Shown: in pieces, positions 51,522 through 60,807 of the stretch
Layout: every line of letters starts with the position of its first letter
Position numbering within the stretch: position 1 is the first letter of the stretch
From: Polaromonas sp.
GTDB taxonomy: Bacteria > Pseudomonadota > Gammaproteobacteria > Burkholderiales > Burkholderiaceae_C
Assembly (NCBI GenBank): GCA_013298945.1
Contig: JAAFJR010000001.1
Coordinates: forward strand, 434,001-498,000
Length of the DNA stretch: 64,000 nucleotides
Reading direction: 5' to 3'
Notes under the pieces: model-generated
The model's database searches: none
Told to the model about the DNA's origin: nothing
What the model saw: the letters and a program-made list of their open reading frames with translations, nothing else
Position numbers and translations under genes: made by a program

Positions 51522-53024
51522 TTACTTCAAAATATCACCAAGACACAAATACTTCATCTCCAAATACTCGTCCATACCGTGCCTTGACCCTTCGCGGCCT
51601 AGACCTGATTGTTTCACGCCGCCGAAGGGTACGTGTTCTGTGGCGATGACGCCGGCGTTGATGCCAACCATGCCGTACTCCAGTGCCTCCGCCACGCGGA
51701 AGATGCGGCCCACGTCGCGGCTGTAGAAGTAGCTGGCCAGACCAAACTCGGTGTTGTTGGCGGCGTCAATGGCTTCTTGCTCGGTTTTGAAGCGGAACAC
51801 GGGCGCGAAGGGGCCAAAGGTTTCTTCACGGGCGCACAGCATGTCTGTCGTCGCGTCGCCAACCAACGTAGGTTCAAAAAATTGACCTTGCAGCTTTTTA
51901 CCACCCGCAAGCAGCTTGCCGCCTTTGGCAAGCGCATCGGCAATGTGACGCTCTACTTTTTCTAGCGCCGCAGGCTCAATTAAAGGGCCTTGCACCACGC
52001 CGTCCTCAAAACCGTTGCCTACTTTAAGCGCTTTTACTTTCGTTGCAAACTTGCTCACGAACGCGTCATACACACCATCTTGAACATAAATGCGGTTGGC
52101 GCACACACAGGTTTGCCCAGCATTGCGGAACTTGCTGGCCATAGCGCCTTCGACGGCAGAGTCAATATCTGCATCGTCAAACACGATGAAGGGCGCATTG
52201 CCACCCAGTTCTAAGGCCAATTTTTTCACCGTTGGCGCGCTTTGCGCCATCAAGATGCGTCCGACTTCTGTCGAGCCTGTGAAGCTAATGTGGCTGACGA
52301 TCGGAGTGTCGCAAAACACTTTACCGATGGCGATCGAATTCTCGCTGTCGGCGGTCAGCACATTCAGCACCCCCGGCGGCATGCCGGCGCGTATGGCGAG
52401 TTCTGCGACTGCCAATGCCGTCAGCGGCGTCAATTCCGCTGGTTTGATAACCACGGTGCAACCCGCCGCCAGAGCGGGAGCCACTTTGCGGGTGATCATA
52501 GCGATAGGGAAGTTCCACGGCGTGATGGCCGCGCACACGCCAATGGGCTGCTTTAGCACCATCAGGCGGCGGTTGTTGTCAAACTGGGGCAGCACCTCGC
52601 CGTTGACGCGTTTGGCCTCTTCAGCAAACCACTCTACAAAACTCGCGCCGTAGGCGACTTCGCCTTTGGCCTCAGCATACGGTTTGCCCTGTTCTGAGGT
52701 CAAAATGCGGGCAATATCGTCCTGGTTCGCCATGATGAGCTGAAACCATTTCAGCAAAATGGCGTGGCGCTCTTTGCCAGTTTTGAGTCGCCAAGTTTTC
52801 AAGGCAGTTGCCGCCACCGCTATAGCTTTGGTAGCGTCTGAGGCAAATAAATTAGCCACTGTGGCCAGCTTTAGCCCGGTAGCAGGGTCGTTTATGTCAA
52901 ATCTAGACGACCCTTTAAACCATTCGCCGTTGATCAACGCATCGGTTTTCAGCAGGCTGGGGTCGTTGAGCAGGTCAAGTGCAGAGGACGAAGTGAATGA
53001 TGAGGATGATGAGGATGTTTTCAT
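51522..53024 (-). CDS. gabD: Succinate/glutarate-semialdehyde dehydrogenase
   Basis: A 500-residue aldehyde dehydrogenase: Ser-rich start, GEWFKGSSRFDINDPATG, TPWNFPIAMITRKVAPALAAGCTVVIKPAELTPL, SFTGSTEVGRILM, catalytic Glu in ELGGNAPFIVFDDADID and Cys in NAGQTCVCANR, plus MVGINAGVIATEHVPFGGVKQSGLGREGS. GabD-type (NADP-dependent). Being next to the glutarate unit (gcdR-gcdH-CoA transferase), it may instead oxidise glutarate semialdehyde (DavD role). A possible degenerate repeat copy lies near 52819-52867. Upstream of SGNH and acyltransferase genes in one operon. Confidence 0.9.
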   Translation of the reverse strand: MKTSSSSSSFTSSSALDLLNDPSLLKTDALINGEWFKGSSRFDINDPATGLKLATVANLFASDATKAIAVAATALKTWRLKTGKERHAILLKWFQLIMANQDDIARILTSEQGKPYAEAKGEVAYGASFVEWFAEEAKRVNGEVLPQFDNNRRLMVLKQPIGVCAAITPWNFPIAMITRKVAPALAAGCTVVIKPAELTPLTALAVAELAIRAGMPPGVLNVLTADSENSIAIGKVFCDTPIVSHISFTGSTEVGRILMAQSAPTVKKLALELGGNAPFIVFDDADIDSAVEGAMASKFRNAGQTCVCANRIYVQDGVYDAFVSKFATKVKALKVGNGFEDGVVQGPLIEPAALEKVERHIADALAKGGKLLAGGKKLQGQFFEPTLVGDATTDMLCAREETFGPFAPVFRFKTEQEAIDAANNTEFGLASYFYSRDVGRIFRVAEALEYGMVGINAGVIATEHVPFGGVKQSGLGREGSRHGMDEYLEMKYLCLGDILK

Positions 53025-53068
53025 GTCAATGAATAAAGAGATTTTGATTTTTTAAATGCTTAGTTTTG

Positions 53069-54001
53069 TCAATTAAGCATAGCTGATTTCTGCGTTTTCA
53101 ACCATTCCACGAAAGTACTCAAAGCCGCTTGTTCTGCAGATTTATCGTTGCGTTGTGGCGTCACGATGTAATAGCCCCTCTCCCCCCGTAGCGGCTGATC
53201 GCAGGCGATGACTAGCTCACCCCGCGCTAGCTCGGTTTCTACCAGCAAACGCGGCACCAGCGCCACGCCCATGCCTTGCGTGGCAGCGGCGGCCGTCATC
53301 GAAAAAAGCTCGTATCGCGGCCCTGCCAGCGCTAACGGCATGCCTACACTTTGCAAATTCACACCTTGCGCCTCAAACCACTGCCGCCAGCCCTCGGCGC
53401 GGGTGCTTTGCTGCAAAAGTGGGAGCAGGGCAATGGCTTGCGGCGTGAGTTCTGACAGATGACCCATCAATTTAGGACTACATACCGGCACAACTTCCTC
53501 CATCAGCAGCAGCGTCGCCTTCGTCCCCGCCCAGTTGCGCACCTGCTCGGGGGTACCGGCGAACAAAGCGGCGTCAAACTGGGTTTCGCCAAACATAAAG
53601 GGGCGGGTGCGGGTTTCGATGTGGACGGTGATGTCTGGGTGCAGCGCCGCCAAACGGGGCAAACGCGGAATCAGCCAACGGGTCGCGAACGTCGGTACGG
53701 CCGCCAAATGCACAGCGCTGCCTTGGCCTTGGGTGGACATGGCGTCCAGCGTGTCCTGCTCCAGACCCTGCAGCCGGGGTGCAATTTGCTTGGCATATGC
53801 GATGCCGCGCTCCGTGATGGCGACGCCGTGGCGCGTGCGGCGAAACAAATCCATGCCCAAAAATTCCTCTAGCGCCGTGATCTGCCGCGACACCGCGCCC
53901 TGCGTCAGAGCCAGTTCCTGAGCCGCGCGGGTGAAGCTTTCGTGGCGGGCGGCGGCGTCAAAGCACGCCAAAGCTTGTAGAGAAGGTATTTTTCTTCGCA
54001 T
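53069..54001 (-). CDS. gcdR: LysR-type regulator of glutarate genes (GcdR-like)
   Basis: A 310-residue GcvA-type LysR protein: RRKIPSLQALACFDAAARHESFTRAAQELALTQGAVSRQITALEEFLG and a C-terminal effector domain. It is divergent from gcdH and its CoA-transferase, the order seen for GcdR-gcdHG in Pseudomonas, so glutarate is the likely effector. ATG 54001 chosen; GTG 54019 is an alternative. The symbol is an inference from context. Confidence 0.78.
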   Translation of the reverse strand: MRRKIPSLQALACFDAAARHESFTRAAQELALTQGAVSRQITALEEFLGMDLFRRTRHGVAITERGIAYAKQIAPRLQGLEQDTLDAMSTQGQGSAVHLAAVPTFATRWLIPRLPRLAALHPDITVHIETRTRPFMFGETQFDAALFAGTPEQVRNWAGTKATLLLMEEVVPVCSPKLMGHLSELTPQAIALLPLLQQSTRAEGWRQWFEAQGVNLQSVGMPLALAGPRYELFSMTAAAATQGMGVALVPRLLVETELARGELVIACDQPLRGERGYYIVTPQRNDKSAEQAALSTFVEWLKTQKSAMLN

Positions 54002-54045
54002 GGTGTGCGTAATATACACAATAATGCTTAAAATGCAAGTGAATT

Positions 54046-54096
54046 GTGCTATATATTTAATAGCTGTTTAGACAATAAATATGCCTGCTAAGTGCC
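54046..54096 (+). repeat. Dispersed REP-like repeat, copy 14 (gcdR/gcdH gap)
   Basis: GCTATATATTTAATAGCTGT then TTAGACAATAAATATGCCTGCTAAGTGCC. It lies in the divergent control region, so it may sit inside or near regulatory sequence. Confidence 0.85.
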
Positions 54097-54226
54097 AATT
54101 TACCCATAAAATTGAGATGTTTTAAAGCTTTAATAAGTGATTAAATATCATAACTAAGTGCATAAAAGTCGTTTGTACGAAGATGCTGCAGCCGCTAAGA
54201 TAGCGTTTTTAGACAAGGAGATATTC

Positions 54227-55432
54227 ATGGCATCAACTTCAAAAGCAACATTCAACTGGCAAGACCCATTCCTATTAGACCTGCAGCTCACTGCAGACGA
54301 GCGCATGATCAAAGAAGCCGCTGCCGCCTACTGCCAAGACAAGCTGCTGCCCCGCGTGACGCAGGCTTTCCGCGACGGCACAACCGACCCCGCCATCTTC
54401 CGCGAAATGGGCGAGCTAGGTTTGCTCGGCCCCACGATTCCAGAGCAATATGGTGGCCCAGGCTTGAATTACGTGGCTTACGGCGTGATCGCCCGCGAGG
54501 TGGAGCGCGTTGATTCTGGCTACCGCTCGATGATGAGCGTGCAAAGCTCCCTCGTCATGCTGCCGATTTATGAGTTTGGTACCGAGGCGCAGCGCCAAAA
54601 ATACTTGCCCAAATTGGCGACGGGCGAGTGGATTGGCTGCTTTGGTCTGACCGAGCCTGACCACGGCTCTGACCCCAGCTCCATGGTCACCCGAGCGCAA
54701 AAAGTGGCTGGCGGCTACAAGCTCAGCGGCGCAAAAATGTGGATTTCTAACAGCCCCATGGCCGATGTGTTTGTGGTGTGGGCGAAAGAAGTCAGTGAAA
54801 ACGGTACAGTTGGCCCGATTCGCGGCTTTGTGCTGGAAAAAGGCATGAAAGGTTTATCCGCACCCGCCATCCACGGCAAAGTAGGTTTACGTGCGTCTGT
54901 TACCGGTGAAATCGTCATGGACGGCGTGTTTTGCCCTGAAGAAAACGCTTTCCCCGAGGTGCAAGGCCTCAAAGGCCCGTTTACCTGCCTCAATTCCGCC
55001 CGCTACGGCATTGCTTGGGGCGCGTTGGGCGCGGCTGAAGACTGCTGGACGCGTGCCCGCCAGTATGTGATGGATCGCAAACAATTTGGTCGCCCGCTGG
55101 CGGCTAACCAGTTGATTCAAAAGAAACTGGCCGATATGCAAACCGAAATCGCCCTTGGCCTGCAAGGCTGCTTGCGCTTGGGGCGCATGAAAGAAGAGGG
55201 CACGGCGGCGACGGATTTAACCTCGCTGTTAAAACGCAATTCCTGCGGTAAAGCCTTGGACATTGCCCGCTTAGCGCGTGACATGATGGGTGGCAACGGC
55301 ATCAGCGACGAGTTTGGCGTGGCGCGGCATTTGGTCAATTTGGAAGTGGTCAACACCTACGAAGGCACGCACGATATCCATGCACTGATTTTGGGCAGAG
55401 CGCAAACGGGGATTTCGGCGTTTTCGAATTGA
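54227..55432 (+). CDS. gcdH: Glutaryl-CoA dehydrogenase
   Basis: Oxidatively decarboxylates glutaryl-CoA to crotonyl-CoA with FAD. From ATG 54227 (AAGGAG six bases upstream) it is 401 residues: [37 protein letters not shown], the acyl-CoA dehydrogenase signature [82 protein letters not shown] with the catalytic Glu in YEGT and the GCDH-specific Arg in DSGYRS. The CoA transferase follows 14 bases later. Confidence 0.95.
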   Translation: MASTSKATFNWQDPFLLDLQLTADERMIKEAAAAYCQDKLLPRVTQAFRDGTTDPAIFREMGELGLLGPTIPEQYGGPGLNYVAYGVIAREVERVDSGYRSMMSVQSSLVMLPIYEFGTEAQRQKYLPKLATGEWIGCFGLTEPDHGSDPSSMVTRAQKVAGGYKLSGAKMWISNSPMADVFVVWAKEVSENGTVGPIRGFVLEKGMKGLSAPAIHGKVGLRASVTGEIVMDGVFCPEENAFPEVQGLKGPFTCLNSARYGIAWGALGAAEDCWTRARQYVMDRKQFGRPLAANQLIQKKLADMQTEIALGLQGCLRLGRMKEEGTAATDLTSLLKRNSCGKALDIARLARDMMGGNGISDEFGVARHLVNLEVVNTYEGTHDIHALILGRAQTGISAFSN

Positions 55433-55446
55433 CCTAAACTGACGTT

Positions 55447-56703
55447 ATGAATCAAGGCGCTCTTTCACACCTCAAAGTTCTCGATTTATCGCGGGTTTTA
55501 GCCGGCCCGTGGTGTACGCAGATGTTGGCGGACTTGGGGGCAGATGTTATCAAAGTCGAGCGCCCGAATGAGGGCGATGACACCCGCCACTGGGGGCCAC
55601 CGTTTTTGAAGGATGAGGACGGTAACGACACCACTCAAGCCAGCTATTTCACAGCCTGCAACCGCAACAAACGCTCCATCACGATAGACATCGCCAAGTC
55701 AGAAGGTCAAGCTTTGATCCGCCAGATGGCCTTGAGCAGCGATATTCTGGTGGAGAACTTCAAAGTTGGCGGGCTGAAACATTACGGTTTGGACTATGAC
55801 AGCCTCAAAGCCATCAACCCCAAGCTGATTTATTGCTCCATCACCGGTTTCGGCCAAGACGGCCCGTATGCCGAGCGGGCAGGGTATGACCTGATGATTC
55901 AGGCCATGAGCGGCATGATGAGTATCACCGGCAAGCCCGACAACGTGCCCGGCGGTGGCCCGATGCGTGTGGGCGTGGCTTTGACGGATGTGTTCACCGG
56001 CGTCTACGCCACATCCGCCATCCTCGCCGCGCTGGAAGTGCGCCATCGTACCGGCTCAGGCCAGCACATCGACATGGCGCTCTTGGACGTCGGCATGGCG
56101 ATTTTGGCCAACCAAGCGGCTGGTTTTTTGAACACAGGCAAAGTCCCCCAGCGCCAAGGCAACAGCCACCCCAGCTTGGCGCCGTACCAAGACTTCCCCA
56201 CGGCAGACAGCGCCATGTTGCTGGCGATAGGCAACGACGGCCAATTCGCCCGCTTTTGCCACGCTATCGACAAGCCAGAATGGTCCGCCGACTCTCGCTT
56301 TGCCACCATGGGCGGCAGAAACACCAATCGTGGCGAGCTGATTCCCCTGATGGAAACGGTCACCCGCACCCGTACAACAGCTCAGTGGATTACTCTGCTA
56401 GAAGACAAAGCCGTGCCCTGCGGACCGATTAACGATATTGGGCAGGCTTTTGCAGATGAGCAGGTGAAATATCGGAATTTAAAGGTAAATCAAGAGGTAA
56501 ATAAGGCTGTAGCCAGCGTATTTTCTGCTAGTAATGCTATCAAAAATATATCATCTGTGGCAAGCCCGCTGCGATTAACTGCTACCCCACCCGTGCTTGT
56601 ACGCCCGCCACCAGGGTTGGGAGAGCATACGGATGAGGTGTTGAGGGAGATGGGGTTGAGTGTTGAAGCCATTGCAACTTTGCGCGATTCTGGGGTTGTC
56701 TGA
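55447..56703 (+). CDS. gcdG: Glutarate CoA-transferase (CaiB/BaiF, class III)
   Basis: A 418-residue class III CoA-transferase: LKVLDLSRVLAGPWCTQMLADLGADVIKVERPNEGDDTRHWGPPFL, ENFKVGGLKHYGLDYDSLKAINPKLIYCSITGFGQDGPYAERAGYDLMIQAMSGMMSITG and the catalytic-Asp region GVALTDVFTGVYATSAIL. Close in pattern to human SUGCT, it should activate glutarate for GcdH. Residues about 356-368 (AVASVFSASNAIK), before the C-terminal substrate loop, are encoded by a dispersed repeat copy. Confidence 0.87.
   Translation: MNQGALSHLKVLDLSRVLAGPWCTQMLADLGADVIKVERPNEGDDTRHWGPPFLKDEDGNDTTQASYFTACNRNKRSITIDIAKSEGQALIRQMALSSDILVENFKVGGLKHYGLDYDSLKAINPKLIYCSITGFGQDGPYAERAGYDLMIQAMSGMMSITGKPDNVPGGGPMRVGVALTDVFTGVYATSAILAALEVRHRTGSGQHIDMALLDVGMAILANQAAGFLNTGKVPQRQGNSHPSLAPYQDFPTADSAMLLAIGNDGQFARFCHAIDKPEWSADSRFATMGGRNTNRGELIPLMETVTRTRTTAQWITLLEDKAVPCGPINDIGQAFADEQVKYRNLKVNQEVNKAVASVFSASNAIKNISSVASPLRLTATPPVLVRPPPGLGEHTDEVLREMGLSVEAIATLRDSGVV
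56503..56548 (-). repeat. Dispersed REP-like repeat, copy 15 (inside gcdG)
   Basis: AAGGCTGTAGCCAGCGTATT then TTCTGCTAGTAATGCTATCAAAAATA. In the mutL frame; the expected TAA is replaced (GCT AGT AAT GCT). Similarity is good on the left half and partial on the right. Confidence 0.7.
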
Positions 56704-56769
56704 GGGGTGTCGGGGATTTAACCGTGGATAATCACACCTTATTGATTTTGACAAAAAGGGAAGACATTC

Positions 56770-57498
56770 ATGGGTGCGCAATGGAAAGCAAAAGGCAAAG
56801 AACTGGCAGCCAGTGCCAGAGGTAAATTATTCGGCCGCTTGGTCAAAGACATTGTGGTGGCTGCACGCAACGGGGCTGACCCTGCGTCTAACTCTAAGCT
56901 GCGTATGTGCGTGGAGCAAGCCCGCAAAGTCTCCATGCCTAAAGACACCTTGGAACGCGCCATCAAAAAAGGTGCAGGCTTAACGGGTGAAAATGTCAGC
57001 TACGAGCACGTCATTTACGAAGGTTTCGCCCCGCACCAAGTCGCCGTCATGGTCGAATGTCTGACCGACAACGTCAAACGCACCGCCCCCGAAATGCGCG
57101 TCCTGTTCCGCAAAGGCCAGCTCGGCACATCCGGCTCAGTCTCTTGGGATTTTGACCACTTGGGCATCATCGAAGCCGAACCTGCCAATAAAGAAGCAGA
57201 TGCTGAAATGGCAGCCATCGAAGCCGGCGCTCAAGATTTTGAGGCGGGAGACGCTGATGAAGACGGCAAAGTTACCACAACTTTGTTTTACACCGACGCC
57301 ACCGACCTAGACCTAGTCAGCCGCGCGCTGCCCACCCACGGCTTCACCGTTTTGTCTGCCAAGCTCGGCTACAAAGCGAAAAATCCAGTCGATCCAACGA
57401 CGCTAAGTGCTGAGCAATTAGAAGAAGTTGAAGCCTTCTTGAGCGCGATTGACGGGAATGATGACGTGCAGAATGTTTATGTAGGCTTGGCTGGGTAA
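56770..57498 (+). CDS. YebC/PmpR-family DNA-binding protein
   Basis: A 242-residue YebC-family protein with three-domain layout: N-terminal helices ([67 protein letters not shown]), [52 protein letters not shown], and a C-terminal acidic domain. Members act as transcription regulators and, in recent work, as translation factors easing polyproline stalls. Single gene after the glutarate unit. Confidence 0.9.
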   Translation: MGAQWKAKGKELAASARGKLFGRLVKDIVVAARNGADPASNSKLRMCVEQARKVSMPKDTLERAIKKGAGLTGENVSYEHVIYEGFAPHQVAVMVECLTDNVKRTAPEMRVLFRKGQLGTSGSVSWDFDHLGIIEAEPANKEADAEMAAIEAGAQDFEAGDADEDGKVTTTLFYTDATDLDLVSRALPTHGFTVLSAKLGYKAKNPVDPTTLSAEQLEEVEAFLSAIDGNDDVQNVYVGLAG

Positions 57499-57547
57499 AG
57501 CTCAACACGTTTAAAACTTTGAATTAACTAAATAAATAAATATTTCT

Positions 57548-57817
57548 ATGACCGAAACCACCAATCCCACACCCGCATTGCCTGTAAAACCAGCCCTACC
57601 TGACCACCTCTCCACTGACGCCCGCAGCCCATTTCACGTGGCTGCCATTTTTGAGCACGACGTGGGCATCAAATTCAACGACAAAGAGCGCTTTGATGTG
57701 GAGGAATACTGCATCAGCGAGGGGTGGATCAAGGTGCCTGTGGGTAAAAAGGTTGACCGCAAAGGCTACCCGCTGACCGTGAAGTTGAAGGGTACGGTCG
57801 AGGCGTTTTATAAATAA
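57548..57817 (+). CDS. DUF3297 family small protein
   Basis: An 89-residue acidic soluble protein with a Pro-rich start and the conserved core LPDHLSTDARSPFHVAAIFEHDVGIKFNDKERFDVEEYCISEGWIKVPVGKKVDRKGYPLTVKLKGTVEAFY. Matches the DUF3297 family of proteobacteria; no function is known. Confidence 0.82.
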   Translation: MTETTNPTPALPVKPALPDHLSTDARSPFHVAAIFEHDVGIKFNDKERFDVEEYCISEGWIKVPVGKKVDRKGYPLTVKLKGTVEAFYK

Positions 57818-57822
57818 ACGCT

Positions 57823-57890
57823 AACCGTTCGGGCTGAGCTTGTCGAAGCCTTCCCACGCTACATTTCGAGGGGCTCAATGCAAACGGTTT
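57823..57890. repeat. Degenerate REP palindrome upstream of alaS
   Basis: AACCGTTCGGGCTGAGCTTG-TCGAA ... TTCGAGGGGCTCA-atgca-AACGGTT, a decayed pair of the same REP family as 21781-21841. Confidence 0.75.
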
Positions 57891-57978
57891 AACAGGCAAG
57901 GGTTAATTACGACTATTGAGGGTACTTGCAAACTTTATAATCATTGATTACATTGATTTTTAGAGTAAAAAGACCAAC

Positions 57979-60639
57979 ATGACCCAATCAGCCACCCCTA
58001 TGTCAACGTTAGCCAAATTCTCCGTCGCCGACATTCGCAAGTCTTTTCTCGACTTTTACGCCGCCAAAGGCCACACGGTTGTAGATAGCAGCTCGCTGGT
58101 GCCGGGCAATGACCCGACGCTGATGTTTACTAACTCCGGCATGGTGCAGTTTAAAGACGTGTTTTTGGGGCTGGACAAGCGCCCCTACGTGCGCGCTGCC
58201 AGCGTGCAAGCATGCCTGCGCGCGGGCGGCAAACACAACGACTTGGAAAACGTGGGTTATACGGCGCGGCACCATACTTTCTTTGAAATGATGGGCAACT
58301 GGAGCTTTGGCGACTATTTCAAGCGTGATTCGCTCAAATGGGGCTGGGAGTTGTTGACGCAGGTTTACAAACTGCCGGCAGAAAAGCTGTTGGCTACGGT
58401 CTATATTGACGACCAAGAAGCCTACGATATTTGGCACAACGAGATTGGTTTGCCCGCCGACCGCATTGTCCGCATTGGCGACAACAAAGGCAAAAAATAC
58501 GCCTCAGACAACTTCTGGATGATGGCCGACACGGGCCCATGCGGCCCGTGTTCAGAGATTTTTTATGACCACGGTGCCCACATCCCAGGTGGCCCACCGG
58601 GCAGCCCAGAGGAAGACGGCGACCGGTTTATCGAGATTTGGAATCACGTGTTCATGCAGTTTGACATGCAGGCTGATGGTTCGCTGGTTAAATTGCCCGC
58701 GCCTTGCGTAGACACCGGCATGGGCTTAGAGCGTCTTGCCGCCATCCTGCAGCATGTTCACAGCAACTACGAAATCGACATCTTTGACACGCTGATCAAA
58801 GCCGCAGGGCGCGAAACCGGTGTGACCGACCTGAACCAAAAGAGCCTGCGGGTGATTGCCGACCACATTCGCGCCACCGCGTTTTTGGTGAGCGACGGCG
58901 TGTTGCCTAGCAACGAAGGCCGTGGTTACGTGCAGCGACGCATCATCCGCCGCGCTATTCGTCACGGTTATTTGCTGGGCAAAAAGACCCCGTTTTTCCA
59001 CAAGCTGGTGGCAGATTTGGTGAGCGTCATGGGAGCGGCTTACCCGAATATGGCGAAGCAACAAGCACGTATTACCGAGGTGCTGAAAGTCGAAGAAGAG
59101 CGCTTCTTTGAGACGCTAGAAACGGGCATGACGCTCTTAGAAAACGCCATGAAAGACGGAGCAAAAGTGCTTCCGGGCGAAGTCGCCTTCAAACTGCACG
59201 ACACTTACGGTTTCCCGTTGGACTTGTCCGCAGACGTCTGCCGAGACCGTGGCGTTGCCGTGGACGAAGCTGGCTTTGCATTGGCCATGGAAGCCCAAAA
59301 AACCCGCGCCCGCGCTGCAGGCAAGTTCAAAATGGACAAAGCGCTGGATTACACTGGCGAATTAAACGCTTTTGTGGGCTATGATCAGTTGCAATTTGCT
59401 TCAAAAATCATAGCGCTTTACGCAGACGGTATGCCGGCTACAACGCTAAATGTAGGTCAAAATGGCGTCATCGTGCTCGATACCACGCCTTTCTACGCTG
59501 AGAGCGGCGGGCAGGTCGGCGATGAGGGCGTTATCAGTATTGGATCAGCGAATTTTGAAGTCCAAGACACCCAAAAAATCAAAGCCGACGTGTACGGTCA
59601 CCATGGCGTTTTAGCCTCTGGCAGCCTGAAAGTCGGCGACAGCGTCAATGCGCAGGTCAATTTGGAACTGCGTTCTAAGACCATCCGCAACCACAGCGCC
59701 ACCCATTTGATGCACAAAGCCTTGCGCGAAGTGCTGGGTGAGCATGTGCAGCAAAAGGGCAGCTTGGTCAACGCCGAGCGTACCCGTTTCGACTTTGCCC
59801 ACAACGCCCCCGTCACAGACGAGCAGATTTTGGCGATTGAAGCCCAGGTTAATGCGGAGATTTTGAACAACGCTGCGGCTTCAGCCAAAGTCATGGATAT
59901 CGAATCCGCCAAAGCCACTGGCGCGATGATGCTGTTTGGCGAGAAATACGGCGAAACGGTTCGCGTGTTAGAAATCGGCTCCTCCAAAGAACTCTGCGGC
60001 GGTGTTCACGTGCAGCGCACCGGTGACATTGGCTTGTTCAAAATTGTCTCTGAAGGCGGCATCGCCTCTGGCGTGCGCCGTATCGAGGCGGTCACTGGTC
60101 AAAACGCCTTGGCTTACTTGCAAGATTTAGAAGCCACAGCTGCCAAAGCGGCCAGTGCACTCAAAGTCACTGTGCCTGAGCTGGGCGATCGTCTGCAAAG
60201 CTTGTTAGACCACAACAAAGCGCTAGAAAAAGAAATCTCCGCCCTCAAAGGCCAGCTAGCTTCCCACCAAGGCGACGCTTTGCTGTCGCAAGCTGTTGAT
60301 ATCAAAGGCATTAAATTCTTGGTCGCCAAAATGGAAGGTGTCAGCGCCGCTGATGCCGCAGCCACACTGCGCGAGACGGTCAGCAAGCTCAAAGACAAGC
60401 TGAAATCAGCGGTCGTCGTCCTCGCCAGCAGCGACGCAGGCAAAGTCCAAATCGCCGTAGGCTCGACTGCGGACGTGATGGGCAAAGTCAAATCCGGCGA
60501 ACTGGTCAACTTCCTAGCTGCGCAAGTCGGCGGCAAAGGCGGTGGCAAACCCGATATGGCGATGGCAGGTGGCACGGATGCATCTAAGCTAGACGCAGCG
60601 CTGGCAACGGCGCAGTCTTGGGTGGCTGAGCGATTGTAA
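57979..60639 (+). CDS. alaS: Alanyl-tRNA synthetase
   Basis: An 886-residue class II synthetase: catalytic domain [61 protein letters not shown], then editing-domain zinc motif [26 protein letters not shown] (HxxxH) with Cys in [19 protein letters not shown], and a C-terminal DHHA1-type domain ending [21 protein letters not shown]. Its length matches the family. Around residues 476-489 ([14 protein letters not shown]) the coding sequence resembles the dispersed repeat in the same frame as trmB and amiC. A degenerate REP lies upstream. Confidence 0.97.
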   Translation: MTQSATPMSTLAKFSVADIRKSFLDFYAAKGHTVVDSSSLVPGNDPTLMFTNSGMVQFKDVFLGLDKRPYVRAASVQACLRAGGKHNDLENVGYTARHHTFFEMMGNWSFGDYFKRDSLKWGWELLTQVYKLPAEKLLATVYIDDQEAYDIWHNEIGLPADRIVRIGDNKGKKYASDNFWMMADTGPCGPCSEIFYDHGAHIPGGPPGSPEEDGDRFIEIWNHVFMQFDMQADGSLVKLPAPCVDTGMGLERLAAILQHVHSNYEIDIFDTLIKAAGRETGVTDLNQKSLRVIADHIRATAFLVSDGVLPSNEGRGYVQRRIIRRAIRHGYLLGKKTPFFHKLVADLVSVMGAAYPNMAKQQARITEVLKVEEERFFETLETGMTLLENAMKDGAKVLPGEVAFKLHDTYGFPLDLSADVCRDRGVAVDEAGFALAMEAQKTRARAAGKFKMDKALDYTGELNAFVGYDQLQFASKIIALYADGMPATTLNVGQNGVIVLDTTPFYAESGGQVGDEGVISIGSANFEVQDTQKIKADVYGHHGVLASGSLKVGDSVNAQVNLELRSKTIRNHSATHLMHKALREVLGEHVQQKGSLVNAERTRFDFAHNAPVTDEQILAIEAQVNAEILNNAAASAKVMDIESAKATGAMMLFGEKYGETVRVLEIGSSKELCGGVHVQRTGDIGLFKIVSEGGIASGVRRIEAVTGQNALAYLQDLEATAAKAASALKVTVPELGDRLQSLLDHNKALEKEISALKGQLASHQGDALLSQAVDIKGIKFLVAKMEGVSAADAAATLRETVSKLKDKLKSAVVVLASSDAGKVQIAVGSTADVMGKVKSGELVNFLAAQVGGKGGGKPDMAMAGGTDASKLDAALATAQSWVAERL
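59403..59443 (+). repeat. Possible degenerate dispersed repeat inside alaS
   Basis: AAAATCATAGCGCTTTACGC then AGACGGTATGCCGGCTACAAC. Shares ATAGC, GCA and GCCGGCTACA with the consensus at matching spacing, in the amiC/trmB frame, with TAG replaced by TAC. The middle is too diverged for certainty. Confidence 0.35.
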
Positions 60640-60725
60640 AAGCCATCAATTCGGCATTAATTCCCCTCATCATGAAGGGGTGACGCGTTGCGACGGGGTA
60701 GTAGCAGGCAGAATTGATAGTAAAA

Positions 60726-60781
60726 CGCTATTAATTTTATAGCTGCTTAGGCAATAAATACGCCGACTACAGCCTATTTAT
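60726..60781 (+). repeat. Dispersed REP-like repeat, copy 16 (canonical, intergenic)
   Basis: GCTATTAATTTTATAGCTGC then TTAGGCAATAAATACGCCGACTACAGCC. The clearest plus-strand copy, with the full GCTAT-N7-ATAGC palindrome, between alaS and the convergent Met-rich protein gene. Confidence 0.95.
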
Positions 60782-60807
60782 TCCTGAAATTTAGCTATTT
60801 TAGACGT

